Assembly: GCF_030864355.1 (NCBI RefSeq)
Contig: NC_083393.1
Span: 558,001-622,000, forward strand
Direction of reading: 5' to 3'
Origin: Cutaneotrichosporon cavernicola
Taxonomy: Eukaryota; Basidiomycota; Tremellomycetes; Trichosporonales; Trichosporonaceae
Length of the DNA stretch: 64,000 nucleotides
Shown: positions 30,921 through 42,377 of the stretch, piece by piece
How positions within the stretch are numbered: position 1 is the stretch's first letter
How the letters are laid out: each line of letters begins with the position of its first letter
Notes under the pieces: generated by a model
Told to the model about the DNA's origin: nothing
The model's database searches: none
Seen by the model: the letters and a program-made list of their open reading frames with translations, nothing else
Made by a program: the position numbers and the translations under genes

Positions 30921-33757
30921 CTACGCGTGCACCCACTGTCCGCCCAATCCCTCGCTCCAGGAATGGAGGTTAGCACTACCCGCGCTCTTGAGGGAGTGTC
31001 CAACACCCCCCGATCCCTGCGGGAGGACGTGGACGCACAGTCCCGGTCCGCCGAGTGTCGTGAGGTGCGGCTGGGCGCCCAGCCCCTCGAGTTCACGCGT
31101 GAGCCTCGCGAGAGACGCATCGTCAAACGCATCGGGAACAAGCGTGACTGCACACCCACCCCCTCCGGCGCCGGTGAGTTTGGTCGCCAGGCCGAACTTG
31201 GAGGTAGTGGAGACGACGGATTCCAGCGAGGGGTGCGAGACGCCGAGAGTTCGCAGGTGAGTGTGGTTCTCGCGCATGAGGGCGCCCAGGCGCTCGATAA
31301 GGAAAGCACGCTCAGTTGACGAGGTGAGGAGAGAGCTGGCCTCGTCAGAGATGGCCTGGATCCGGTCCAGGATTGGGTTGACGATTTCGGGCTTGGCCAG
31401 CTTCATCGCCCCAACACCTGCGACTAGGCTCTTGGTGTCTCGAGGGACGCCGGTGTCGGTCAGAAGGAGGCGGATGGAAGCGAAACCGCCCATCGGGTCC
31501 AGACCGCCCTGTTTGCCGTTCACAGCGCGGGTGAAGGCGACGGCGCCGCCGCGAACCGCGACAGCGTTGTCGATGCCCGATGGGTTGCCGTGGAGCACCT
31601 TCTCGGCGAGGAAGGCCCAGGCGTCGACGAGGTCGATCGCGGCCGGGTCAGGCGCGCAGTGTGCGGTCGCGTGGGCGTGGGCAAAGAGCAGCGAGCTGGC
31701 AAGGCAAGCGGAGAAGGCGGCCGAGGAACCGAGGCCAGCGCCAATCGGCAGGTTGGCCGAGACGGTCAGCGTCGCAGCGAGGCTGATGTCAGCTGTATAC
31801 AAAAACAACGAAGCTCACGCATTGTCCTCCGTAACGGTCATCGCCATGTAGATGTAGAGGAAGGCGACCGAGGCACTGAAGCCGGTTTTGGTCGGCTTGT
31901 CCTGAGACACGACGGCTTCGATCGCCTCAAGCAGCGTCTGGTCGAGCGCGGCGGGGGCGACGTTGCCCTCCCGAGCAGGGACGAGGGACCACGGTAGCGT
32001 GGCAATGTCCCACGCGTGGTCGGCCTCGAGGTCTGGCGCGGCGATCGCGACCTTGCCGTCGAAGCGGCCAGCCAGCACGCCGTAGCAGCGGAGGTTGAGC
32101 GACGTAGCGATGGCAGTCTGTTGTCAGGATTTTTGAGTGGTTGAGTTTTGTTGGTTGAGATTTGAGAGATTTGGGCATTGGCACACGTTGTCATGTTGCG
32201 TATATGTATTGTATCAGAATCACACTTCTTTCACTGCTTGTCACCCACCACACCATGCACAACTGCGTGCTCGCCGAACAAGATGACCTTGCCAGGCGCT
32301 GACACAACAATGTCGCTGTCAAGCGTCTTAACCTTGGCGGTGGCGGCCTCGCCGCCGAGTGTGAGTCCACGCGAGACGCCCTCGGCCAGATCTGAGTCGA
32401 TGGGGCGCCTGAAGAAGTGGGCACGCTCAATGCCCCATGCAGGAGCGTCAACTGCGTACAGAGCGTCGAGCTCGTCGAGGGAAAGGAGGGAGTCGTCGTT
32501 GCGGGGCACAATCGCGCCAGACGCAATGAATGCCGTCTCGAGGTCGTCGAGGAGGTCGCGTGGGTCCTCGATACCGACACACAGGCGGATGAGGTTCTCG
32601 GGGAGGCCGCGCTCAGCGCGGAGGGCGGGCGAAATGGACGCGTGCGACATGAGACACGGCATCGAGATGAGCGAGTTGACAGCGCCAAAGGACACGGAGA
32701 CGCCCCACAAGCGCGTGCCGGAGACGATGCGCTCTGAGAGCGCCTTGTCGCCCGTCACAAAGGAGAGAACAGCGCCAGCACCGGTCGCCTGCTTCCAGTG
32801 AATGTCGGCGCCCGGGTGGCTCTTGAGACCGGGGTAGTGGACGAGGAAGCCAAGCTCGTGGAGGTAGTTTGCGACAATCTGGGCGTTTGCCTGCTGCTTG
32901 TCCATGCGGAGGGCGAGCGTCTTGACGCCACGCATGAGGAGGAACGAGTCGAACGGAGCGAGACCAGAGCCCATCGCGTTGATGAGCCACGCGACCTCCT
33001 TGCTGTGCTCGGGGGTGCGCACAGCAATAATACCGGCCATGAGGTCATGGTGGCCCGAGAGGTACTTTGTGGCCGAGTCGTAGACAATGTCGGCGCCGAG
33101 CTCGAGCGGGCGCTGGAGGTACGGGCTCATCATGGTGTTGTCGACCACAATAATGGCATTGGGCGCGGCGGCATGCACGGCCTTGCTGACGGCGGCAATG
33201 TCGGCAACCTTGAGGAGCGGGTTGGTGGGCGACTCGAGGAGCACCATCTTGACCTTGTTCCCTGGCTCGAGGTGGGGCATCACGCCCTCGACCTTGGTCG
33301 TGTCAACGTGGCGGACGTCGACACCGCCGTGGCTCGAGAGGTACGTGAGGAGGCGGTTGGTACCGCCGTACAGGTCATCGCCAGCGAGCACCGTCTCACC
33401 GGGCTTAACGAGGCGGAGGATTACGTCCAGGCATGTCATGCCTGTCGAGAGCGCGAACGCCGAGGTGGCAGAGTACAGGCGAGCGAGGTGGGACTCGAGG
33501 CCGCCACGGGTTGGGTTGCCGCTACGGCTGTAGTCGTAGGGGCCCTCCATGCCCTTGAAGGTGGCTGTCTGGAAGATGGGCGTGGCGCTGGCGCCGTGCT
33601 GGTTCTGCGACGAGTCAGTCGCGACGACCTGGGTAGCGAAGTGCCACTTCTGGGCGCGCGCCTCAAAGTCATACTCCGAGTTGGAGTCGTAGACTGACGT
33701 CGCCATCGACGACTCGCCAGGCGACGAGGGCACCGGCGTCGTGTCTGCGACAGACAT
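30921..33757 (-). CDS. STR3::ERG12: Cystathionine beta-lyase / mevalonate kinase fusion protein
   Basis: Exons 33757-32249, 32117-31819 and 31782-30921 give 889 aa in one frame. Residues ~30-415 are a PLP-dependent Cys/Met-metabolism lyase: ATPIFQTATFKG, YDYSRSGNPTRGGLE, SPTNPLLKVADI and SATKYLSGHHDLMAG (K binds PLP), closing with LIRLCVGIEDPRDLLDDLE; cystathionine beta-lyase (STR3-type) fits best. A linker of about 70 residues follows without any Met. From ~485 the protein is a GHMP kinase: SAPGKVILFGEHAVVHGV, TLTVSANLPIGAGLGSSAA (ATP loop), NPSGIDNAVAVRGG and KLTGAGGGGCAV, i.e. mevalonate kinase. The lyase makes homocysteine; the kinase makes phosphomevalonate for sterols. There is no stop between them and no usable ATG before the kinase within exon 1. 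Both domains look complete. The first donor could be GTGGTG or GTGGGT (both phase 0). Confidence 0.85.
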
Positions 33758-35034
33758 GGTGGGGGAGGAGGGGGGGTGGGGAAGGGCGAGAAGAAGCGGG
33801 GGGGGGGGAGAGAGATGGTGTAATGCAGGTGGTGGTATGCAGGCGAGGTTTTCGAGGATGTCGCAGCCTGCGATGTAGGTGCAGGTGTCGTCTAGTTTCT
33901 AACAAAAGTTGAGATCTTTAAGAGCACAGAAGTGGATCTGAATGAATGAGATGGTCTCAACTGGATTGAGTCGGTTGGCTAAGAATGTATATAGATGTAT
34001 CCCACTTTGGAGTGTTGGTGACGACAACCAGTGGCGTGCTCGTCCAACTTTCTAGGGTTTAGTTAGGAGTAATGACCGACCACGCGGACAACGCGGCCAG
34101 GCGGCAATCGAATCGCGAATCAGACCAGTCATAGCCAAAATGCCACCAGCAAGCGGCACGGAACTATATTGCACCAGCACGTCATATTGGAGTGGGAGTG
34201 GGGCAGAGGGGCAGATGTTTTTGGTCAACTGTACCTGTATGGGACCAACGCGACGCGTCAGGAGCATGTGGTGATCCTGGGAGGGTAGAGGGTAGCAAGG
34301 GGTTCATGGTCCCGGAGCGCTCAAAATGGCTGGCCTCTGCTGGATCTTTGGATCTTTGGATTGGGTTGATTGGACTGTACTCAGGTCCGTCACAGAGCCC
34401 TATCCAGGTGGCCAGGTGGATGACTGGATGCCTCGAGGTAGCAGTGACCGATGGATGGGATGTCGCGACGCGTCGCGTCCTGCTCGCGTTCTCGCGTTCT
34501 CGCGTCTTCCTTGCCCTCATCACAATGCACAATAGCACATCGCTCATCTTACATCGCGTTCATCGCATCTCTTCCTTCCTCCTCATCACTATCCATCCAT
34601 CATCACACTCACTCACTCATCTCATTCCATCTGTTGGGTGGGGGGTGTCCTGTGCGACTTCCACACAGACAATCGTTCAGCAGCACCTCCCTTCTCATCT
34701 CACTCTGCTCTCATCACGTCTTCCGTCTCCATAACCTTCCTTCTGGACCACAGTTTGGCTATATCATTCTTCCTTCAGCACCTTTCCTCGACACAAACGC
34801 GCCACCTCATGCTCCTACAACCATACAAACCACGCCACGCTTCCCCTGATTACTCGCTCTCCCAGACTTCGCGTTCCCTCCCCCTCGTCATCCCCCCAAT
34901 CACTGCTAACCATCGCATGGACGGGAACTACATAACGCGGGTCGTATACAAGATGGATATCAACCATGCACACAAACAGGTAGGAAGATAGGGACAACAG
35001 CAGGAAACAGATCTGCACACACCGCACTCCCCAC
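33758..35034. other. Intergenic region upstream of the fusion gene
   Basis: About 1.3 kb. The first 100 bp upstream of the ATG are a C-rich leader on the gene strand (G runs at 33763-33810 on the plus strand). The remainder has ATC/TCA-rich simple sequence near 34560-34640 and no convincing gene. Confidence 0.5.
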
Positions 35035-37434
35035 TCAGTTGGGCATCGAGTCATCAGGCGCACTGCCCTTGACGTCGTCACTGAGAGGGAAGCTAAAACC
35101 CAGACCACTGCGTGAAGCCGAGCGCAGATGACTCGACTTGCTCGACGTGCGTCTGTGTCCGCCAAACGGAGACGGCGAGAGCTGCGACGGGCGACCGAGG
35201 CCCAAGCTTCTCATGCCAGCGCCAGGCGTCTCCGGCAGCTGGCGCCGGTCGGCCGTCAGGCCCTGCAAGAATTCGTGTCTGCTCGTCATGCCTTCCGAAA
35301 AAGCGGGAGGCACCCCAGACACATTTCTGGCATGGCCCATCGGCGTGTCCCCCACGAGCATGTTGGCGTTGCGAGAGCGGCCAACTAATGGGGTGATTGC
35401 AAAGAGGCTACCGGAAAACTGGCCAGCGATGCGAGGGTCCGTGTCGAGGTGACGCGACGGCGTCGAGTTGACATCAAACACAGGGTCGTCGGGACGGGGG
35501 GTCGAAAATGTGCCAAAGCCACCCTGCGGCATGGGTGTCGACGGGTTCTCACCAGTGACACCCCATTCGTTACCATACGATAGCACTCGTGCCCGTTCGT
35601 GTCTCCGGCTGGGTGTCCGTGGTGTGCGGGTGGCCATTCCGGAATGGGCCGCCGCACGAGCCGCTTCCGGTGCAAACATTGGCGATGGCGCGAGCGCCAG
35701 AGCCTGGTTGCCGCGGAATGCCGACATGGACCGGTCGACTGTGCTGAACTGGGACGGCGTGCGCTGAGAGGGCGTCGACAATGTGGCGCGCCGAGCCTGG
35801 GCCATGCAACGTTCACAGGCCCAGTTGCTGTCGAGAGCCTCGTCGCGGCCCACGCAAGCGACATGATGCCAGCTCTTGCAGTTGCTGCACGAGACCATCT
35901 GGTTCGACGGCGCCGTGTTCTTGCACACGCAGCTCACGATGCCTGTGGGCACCATCTGCGGCCCGGCTAACTGCTGCGGCCGGCGGGCCTTGTGCATTGC
36001 GTACCAGAGGGCAGCACGGGCATCAGTGGGGTCCTGTGATGGCGGCAACTGCTCGGCTGACGGTCGCGACTGGTGTCTCTTGGTTGGGATCTGCAATCTG
36101 ACCGCGCCATCGTGATCGTCGTCGTCGTCGCTCGAAGTCTCGAGGTAACGCTGCAGCATGGCCAGGCGCTCGCGGTCCTGACGCTGCTTCTTGGTACGTC
36201 TTCCGCTGGTCTGGTTCCATGGTGCCTCGTCATCGGGCCAGTCTGGGCGAACTGGCTGGTGGGCAGAGTCTGCGTTCTGCTCCTCGGTTGCGCCACCAGT
36301 CGCCACCTTGTCCAGGCCCATGAAGGCAATCGCAATGTCCTTGCGGAGTGCGACCCGGACGGGACCGCCGTGACCCATATCGAGGCGTGTAGAGTACATG
36401 GGCTCTGCGTTGCGAGAGGTCGTCTTGAATAACGAAAGACGGCGCTTGATCTTGTCGACTTTTGTGCGAGGGGTGTCATCCTCGGCGAGCTCACGACTAG
36501 GCGCTGGAGGAGTCTTGGGGACCTGACCCATGTACGAGGCGTCAGAGTGGAGGACGTCCCCACTGCCCACCGTAGCAACACCCGATGAATTGACGCTCAA
36601 GACAGTGGCCTGCTTGGTACGCGGAGGGCCATGCTCACGGTTGGCCTCGACGCTCTCCATCCCTGTTGATGTCCGCACCAGTCCCAATTTCCTCCCCTCC
36701 GACTCAGTCGCAGTGACATAGACGCCCGAACGCTTCTTCTCGGAAAACGGATGCTGCGCTGACTGATCCACGGGAGAGTGGTGAGACATTTGTGCAGGCG
36801 TCGACACATGGTCGCCGGTGGACGGAGGGGTCGGTAAATGGGACTTGCCCGTCACCAGCCCTTGAATGGTTGACGGCAGAGGCTGCTGCATGTTGTTCCG
36901 TGGTGTGCGCAGCTCCTCGGCCTGCGACGACGAGTTGCTGCGCTTGCGCTTGTGCGAGCCGGTGGAGTCGAGTGAGCGCTGGGCTGCATGTCCGCTTGTC
37001 GATGCAGAGTCGGGAGGTGGACCACTCGACGGTCCGGCGGAGATTTCTGCGTGGCTGGGTCTTCGAGAAGGTCCAGGGGCCATCTGAGAGGGAGGATAGG
37101 GAGCAAACTGTGTTGGCGGTGGCTGGTAAAAGGTACCACTGGGGTCGTTCATGTAGACTGGCTGAAACTGTTGTAGTTGTTGGCCAGGCTGCATGGTGGG
37201 GACAAAGGTGGGCTGAGGGGGAATGGGTCCAAGGGCAATGGAGGTATTGATGTTGGCAGGACGCTTCATTCTGATGTCAGCTGTGTGCGTTTTTAGTACC
37301 ACCACCCACTTGTCCTTTTGAGATGACCGCTTGGCGGTGATGGCGTAGTGCTCGGTGATGAGCTCCTGCTTGAGCACAGGGGCCGATGGTAGTGGAGAAT
37401 GCGTTGACGACTCAAAGACGAGACCGCAGTTCAT
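35035..37434 (-). CDS. PHD-finger protein, ~800 aa
   Basis: A frame from Met 37434 (MNCGLVFESSTHS) to 35035 encodes about 799 aa; the frame is open further upstream but that part is low-complexity. Most of the protein is disordered, with an NLS-like SHKRKRSNSSS near residue 170 and an acidic SSDDDDDHD run near 470. Around residue 530 is a C4HC3 PHD finger: SCVCKNTAPSNQMVSCSNCK, then WHHVACVG and WACERC. PHD fingers read histone H3 tails, so a chromatin-associated role is likely. A possible 39-nt intron (GTGGGT to CTGACATCAG) after SSQKDK would remove 13 residues in frame. I cannot match it to a named complex subunit. Confidence 0.75.
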   Translation of the reverse strand: MNCGLVFESSTHSPLPSAPVLKQELITEHYAITAKRSSQKDKWVVVLKTHTADIRMKRPANINTSIALGPIPPQPTFVPTMQPGQQLQQFQPVYMNDPSGTFYQPPPTQFAPYPPSQMAPGPSRRPSHAEISAGPSSGPPPDSASTSGHAAQRSLDSTGSHKRKRSNSSSQAEELRTPRNNMQQPLPSTIQGLVTGKSHLPTPPSTGDHVSTPAQMSHHSPVDQSAQHPFSEKKRSGVYVTATESEGRKLGLVRTSTGMESVEANREHGPPRTKQATVLSVNSSGVATVGSGDVLHSDASYMGQVPKTPPAPSRELAEDDTPRTKVDKIKRRLSLFKTTSRNAEPMYSTRLDMGHGGPVRVALRKDIAIAFMGLDKVATGGATEEQNADSAHQPVRPDWPDDEAPWNQTSGRRTKKQRQDRERLAMLQRYLETSSDDDDDHDGAVRLQIPTKRHQSRPSAEQLPPSQDPTDARAALWYAMHKARRPQQLAGPQMVPTGIVSCVCKNTAPSNQMVSCSNCKSWHHVACVGRDEALDSNWACERCMAQARRATLSTPSQRTPSQFSTVDRSMSAFRGNQALALAPSPMFAPEAARAAAHSGMATRTPRTPSRRHERARVLSYGNEWGVTGENPSTPMPQGGFGTFSTPRPDDPVFDVNSTPSRHLDTDPRIAGQFSGSLFAITPLVGRSRNANMLVGDTPMGHARNVSGVPPAFSEGMTSRHEFLQGLTADRRQLPETPGAGMRSLGLGRPSQLSPSPFGGHRRTSSKSSHLRSASRSGLGFSFPLSDDVKGSAPDDSMPN

Positions 37435-39614
37435 CGTTGCGCTCAAGGAGGGAGAGTGGGCTGTGTGTAAGAGGAGTGTCAACGGTGTGGGAGTGAGAGC
37501 GAGTGGATGTGTGAGTGGGAGGGGTGGTGTTTGGAGAGTGGGTGCAGAACAGTGGCAGGCGACGAGTGCGAAGTCGAAGCCGGCGGTGCGAGGAGGATGG
37601 GCAAAACAATGAGAATTGTTCGTTTTGGTCGAACGAACGATGTCTCCCTTCCCCGTTCCCCGTCCCCCGCTGCCCGCCACCATAGGTCAGGCCGACAGTC
37701 ATATGGCCAGACAAGGGTACGGGCAAAGGAACAGATAGGGGTCGCAGGGTGGAAGGGTGGAGAGGGTGGAAGAAGAGGAGGGGTTGGGGGGTTGAGCGTT
37801 GGCCATGTAGGCCTAGAAGATGCGCTGGAGCCTCCAGACGTTGAGACAACTCACGATGGTGATGGTGCGGTGGGAACAGCGGGGGATGTCGAGACTAGTC
37901 CACCAGTGCCCCAAGTCGACAAGTTGTCTGAGCGATAGGGAGGGTTGTAGGGTGCGACGATACAGTCACAGTCACCGCTGGCGTTACTGTCACAGACAGT
38001 TGGTAATGTAGGGCGGGCAGGCGGGTGTACGGGTGAAGGGGAAGCGACGTGAGATCCACAGTCAGGTCTTTGCGCCGGCGCAAGGTAGTGGTAGTTGTGG
38101 TCAGGTCGAGCACACAGTGCAGAAGGGGTTTCGGGCAAGGGAGCAAGGTGGGGCGACCTGCGCGGATTGAAAGTAAAAGCCTGGTACACGGACCTGTAGC
38201 TGTGAGGTTTGAAGGAGATGTAAAGTGGGGAAATCAATGTCGATGACGGTTGACTAGCTTTACCAATGGATAAAGACGAATCCGAGGGGCAAAGTAGGGA
38301 TGAAGGGAAGGTTGAAGGTTGAAGACTGTGGGATGGGGCAAATGGTTGATGCTTCGTGGGCCGTTGGGTACTGTATCCAGTTTAGGGACGCCAAACCACC
38401 AAACGACGCCACAAAAGTCCAAAGGTTGACCTTGTCAAGACTCAAGACTGGCTGTTGTATGATGTGGATGGGGAAAGTGGAGTGACTAGAATAAGATGAC
38501 AACAAGACAACAAGGCAACAAGGCTACAAGGCAACAACATGTGATGGCACAGAGGTAGAACGGGGTACGGGAGGGGGGAGTGAATGACTGGATGACTCAA
38601 CCGAGGCAAGCAAGTCTGAAGCTATCAGAGCCCAGACTAATTGGTGGTGGGAAAACGGACACTTGTTACACTCAGGGATACCAATACATCTCAGGGTCAA
38701 CCCCTGTCCTCCCTGAAGTAGAACCTGAGGCAACACTTTAGCTCGTCACTATGAATTTATTCTCCCTTAGTCGATCTACTTTTGACTTGATGGTAAAATA
38801 AAATGAGATGGAGTGGCGCAGAGTATTATAGGGGTGGTGTGGCTGGCAACAGTTGTGCTCAAACCTTGCCTGTAATGTGTTTGGATTGGATAAACGGCGA
38901 CGGCGACGGCGGCGGCGACGGCGATCAGTTGCTGCTATTCGCCGCCTCTGACACCAGGGGGTCCAGCGTCATCACATCAGTCATGTAATGTTGTTGCTGC
39001 GGATGGTTGCTGTTTGTCAATCCTCACTGCTAGTGGCATCCAGTAGCGACACACCGACACGGAAGCGGCCTGGCGTACTGGCGTTGGCGCACTATGCAGA
39101 TATGTTACCAGACTAGTGGAGTAGGGCAATTAGTTGCAGTAGTAGGCCACCCTGGCTCCGCTCCACATCTGCATCTGCAACATGCCGCCAGAACGCAAGA
39201 ACTGCACAGGAGATCAGTAGACACATTCATGCTCGATTGGACGCGTCCTCTACATCGTAGACTCTGTGACAGTCGTTACCCAGTATGCGTCACGCATCAA
39301 TACTGAGAGTGACATTCGGGCATGGTATGGCCCATGTTGCTTCCGCAGGCTGCAAGCAGGGACGCGTGGCATGTCGGTCGCGATTACGGCACCACAGGAT
39401 CTCTAGCGCCGCGGAGCGTCGTCAACACGCCACAGTGGGCACGACATTGTTGGTTCCCACCCGCTTACAGCCCTCGGGCTCGGGTGCTCTGGGCTCGGGT
39501 GCTGGGCGCCCTGGAGTTGGCATTTGATAAACTCTATATGGGCAACTCGATTCTAGAGTTCATGTAAGACGCGCAAATAACAGACAACATGCATCATCCC
39601 CTCCTCACGCCGCG
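37435..39614. other. Long intergenic region between PHD gene and ARP5
   Basis: About 2.2 kb holds no convincing frame. Composition is purine-rich on the plus strand near 37740-37790, with CGACGGCGGCGGCGACGGCG at about 38898-38920. It may hold untranslated exons of the PHD gene. No RNA gene was recognised. Confidence 0.5.
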
Positions 39615-42085
39615 TCACAGCGCAACATTACCCCATGCGTGTTCCTTGAGCCACTCGGCGCCGTGCTCGTCGTACTCTGCACGCGTAATACGTGCCGCCC
39701 TCGCCTCCTCCGTACCAGCCCACGCCGCCATGCCGCGCCACGCCTCAAGCGCAGGGTCCGCATCAACCGACCCAAGAATCTTGAGTGGTTGCCGGAATGG
39801 CAGGAGCGGCGTGAGCGTGTTACGCATGCGCTGGACGACGTTGGGAAGCTGCGAGCATCCGCCAGACACGACGATGCACTGGAGTCAGCAGAGAAATACG
39901 AGGTAGGAGAGCTCACCTGCATGAGGCGCGAGCGCACATCGTCCTCGAACCCGTTGAGGAGCCAGCCAGCCACCTCACCGACGCCAGCGCTGTCGATCCC
40001 AAACAAGCTCGGCTGGAACCACGTCTCGGGAACGCGGATGCGCTCGACATTCAGGTGGATCTGGTATGACTGCTTGACGTCTTCGGGGTCATATTTTCCT
40101 CCATTGCCGCCTCTGACGAAGGCATTGAGGAGCGCATTCTTCGCTCGCACCTTGCCCTCAAGCGTGTCGTCCTCTGTGAAATTAGGGTCAAACTTGAGCA
40201 GCTTGGCCTCGAGCGCCTCGAGTGTCGCCAGATCGTCCTCCTCCGCCTCCGAGTCCTCGTCAACCTGGATCTCGCGGTAGACGGCCCAGTCCGAGTCGTC
40301 GCGCCCAAACCCGTCGTCCCTTTCTGTTGTCAGCTAACCGAGACGATTATCCTAGCTCACCCTCCTCGCCCTTCTTGCGCTTCTTCCCCCCGTTCGTATC
40401 TGCTGCCAACGACGCGATTGACTTCATCCGGTTCTGCGCCGCAGCACTCTTCCGGTCGCCGAGCTGCGCTTTCCGCTTCTTCCGATCCCCCAGCCGTTCA
40501 ATCACCTCCTCCTGCTCCAGGCGCAGCTTGGCCGACCATGCGGCCAGATTGTTGACCCGCTCCTCGTCATCTAGCCTCTGAATTTCTTCCTGAATGTCAG
40601 TTTGAATCGTCATTGATGAGAATCTCACCAGGCGCTCCTTCTCCCTCTGCTTCTCCTCGCGAATCTTGACACGCGCCTCCCAACCCGCCTTCATGAGCCT
40701 TTGCCTCCGCTTGTCCTTGATCTCCTCCTCTGTGAGCTCCTCGTCTGGTCGGTCAACAAGCGGGAAAGTCGGCTCCTCTTCCGGCTCGGGCTCCTCGCCC
40801 ATCGCGCGCCGCTGCTTGCGCCGGATGTCCTGTTCTGTGCGCTTCATCCACGACTCGAGCTCGGCCTCGGTCTCAAAGTTGGTCGTGTCCGAGATGCGTT
40901 TCTGGAAGTCGGCCTTCTTCATATTTCCCTTCTCAGCCAGGAGCGCTTTGTACTCGTCGAGCTCTGCGACCTTGGCCGCGAGCTGGAGTCAGCTGATTCT
41001 ACCCGCCTGAGCTTACCTTCTCGGCGCTCAGCTTGGCCTGCATCTCCTGCAGCCGCTGGCCTTGCGCTTTCCGTCGCTCCAGCTGCGCTGCAATCTCCTC
41101 CTCCGTCTTCTCGACGACGTCCGGCTTGTGGTAAGGGAACTGCATGACCTTGGTCATGGCAGCCATGTTGGCCGGGTCCTCGAGCGAGCGCAGCTCCGAC
41201 TCGTAGTCGGACGAGAAATAGCACGTCTCCTGGAACATGAACTGGGGTTAGGTTGGACATAGCGGCAGAACCTACGGTGAACTGTGATGGCGTGACCTTG
41301 AGTGGGAATGAGGGGTACTTGAGCTGTGCGAGCTTCTGCATGAGCTCCGACGCCTGTTGCCCGCCGAATGGTATCCGCTTCGCTCTGGAGATGTCACCTC
41401 GCCCATCGACAACGGGGACGACGGTGCTGGCGCTGTTTCCGAGGTGGACGGACAGGCCGTCCTTGTGCCCATGCCGCGAGAAGGCAAACAGCGAGTCAAT
41501 GCCGTACGTCACTGCAGGCGCGTTGTACAGTTCGAAAAGGAGCTCCGACGTCACTGGGGTCAGCTGAGTCAGGATATGAGATAGCCGACTCACTTGCTCG
41601 TGTGAAGAGGGGGTTAGCCAGACGCTCAGTCATGACAATCGGCTGTTCGATTTTTGGCGTGTCTATCCCGAGCGTGAGGAAGCTGTAGTCGAGCGCTGCC
41701 TCCTGTCCGTCAGCTTTGCCCGCCATAGACGCACAAGGAGGTCGGAATGTACCAGCAAGTCGCCATCAAACATGCTCTTGCCATTTGAGCGCGAGTTGGC
41801 ATCAATCTCAACATCGTGTCCAAACAGCATCATGTTCCGCCCATTCTTGCGCTCGCGGTATCGTGCAACAACATTCGGTCTGTGGATGTATGGCACGTCC
41901 ATGCCACTGAAGCCCGCACGCCACGTGTACGATCCGGGATCGATGCAGATTGTGCGTTCGCCCGTTAAAGAATGGTAGTCGAAGGGCGGCTGTGGCTCGA
42001 GGAAGTGGTGTTGGTCCCGTACGACGATGACATTGTCTGGCTGCGGACTGAGCGAGCTGCTCGCCGAGCGGTGGGATGAGCTCAT
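39615..42085 (-). CDS. ARP5: Actin-related protein 5 (INO80 complex)
   Basis: Eight exons (about 42085-41753, 41702-41594, 41553-41276, 41241-41017, 40982-40629, 40589-40361, 40323-39917, 39878-39615) give 732 aa. Actin-fold segments are ERTICIDPGSYTWRAGFSG, TSELLFELYNAPAVTYGIDS and SVHLGNSASTVVPVVDGRG. Then comes the long Arp5-specific insertion, a charged coiled coil (DEYKALLAEKGNMKKADFQK, KRRQRLMKAGWEARVKIREE) with NLS-like GGKKRKKGEE. The C-terminal actin part resumes with NVERIRVPETWFQPSLFG, GEVAGWLLNG, CIVVSGGCSQLPNVVQRM and DPALEAWRGMAAW. Arp5 couples ATP hydrolysis to nucleosome sliding within INO80. It is divergent from MSH1, with start codons about 290 bp apart. Confidence 0.93.
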
Positions 42086-42377
42086 GGCGGCGTGGGTGTT
42101 TCTGGAGAGAGGAGGAGGATGATGTGGAAGAGGAGAACCAGAACGCTCATTGAGGAGACGTCAATTCCACCAACCTCCCTCCCCGTGCCTGAAACATAAA
42201 GTGGAGGTTGGTCACCACCGGCAATACAGTCATCCACCACCACAACATTTGTCAGTTGGAGCGCAAGAGCAGAGCAGCGTGAGTTTACAGAAACCTGTTC
42301 GTAACTGATGTCAGGACAGTACGACTGCTACAAGTGGCGCGTGAACGCAAAAGACGACAGCCGCAGTAGGCGACGCG
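42086..42377. promoter_or_regulatory. Bidirectional promoter, ARP5 / MSH1
   Basis: 292 bp between divergent ATGs. It contains a GAGGAGGATGATGTGG stretch near ARP5 and a CACCACCACAAC stretch near 42236. No specific factor site can be named. Confidence 0.4.

Noticed and set aside
31261..31851. 196-residue plus-strand frame opposite mevalonate kinase
   Set aside because: Antisense shadow of the GHMP kinase exons with no family resemblance.
32798..33697. 299-residue plus-strand frame opposite the lyase domain
   Set aside because: It is antisense to a strongly conserved PLP enzyme. It lacks any domain signature and exists because GC-rich third positions keep the opposite strand open.
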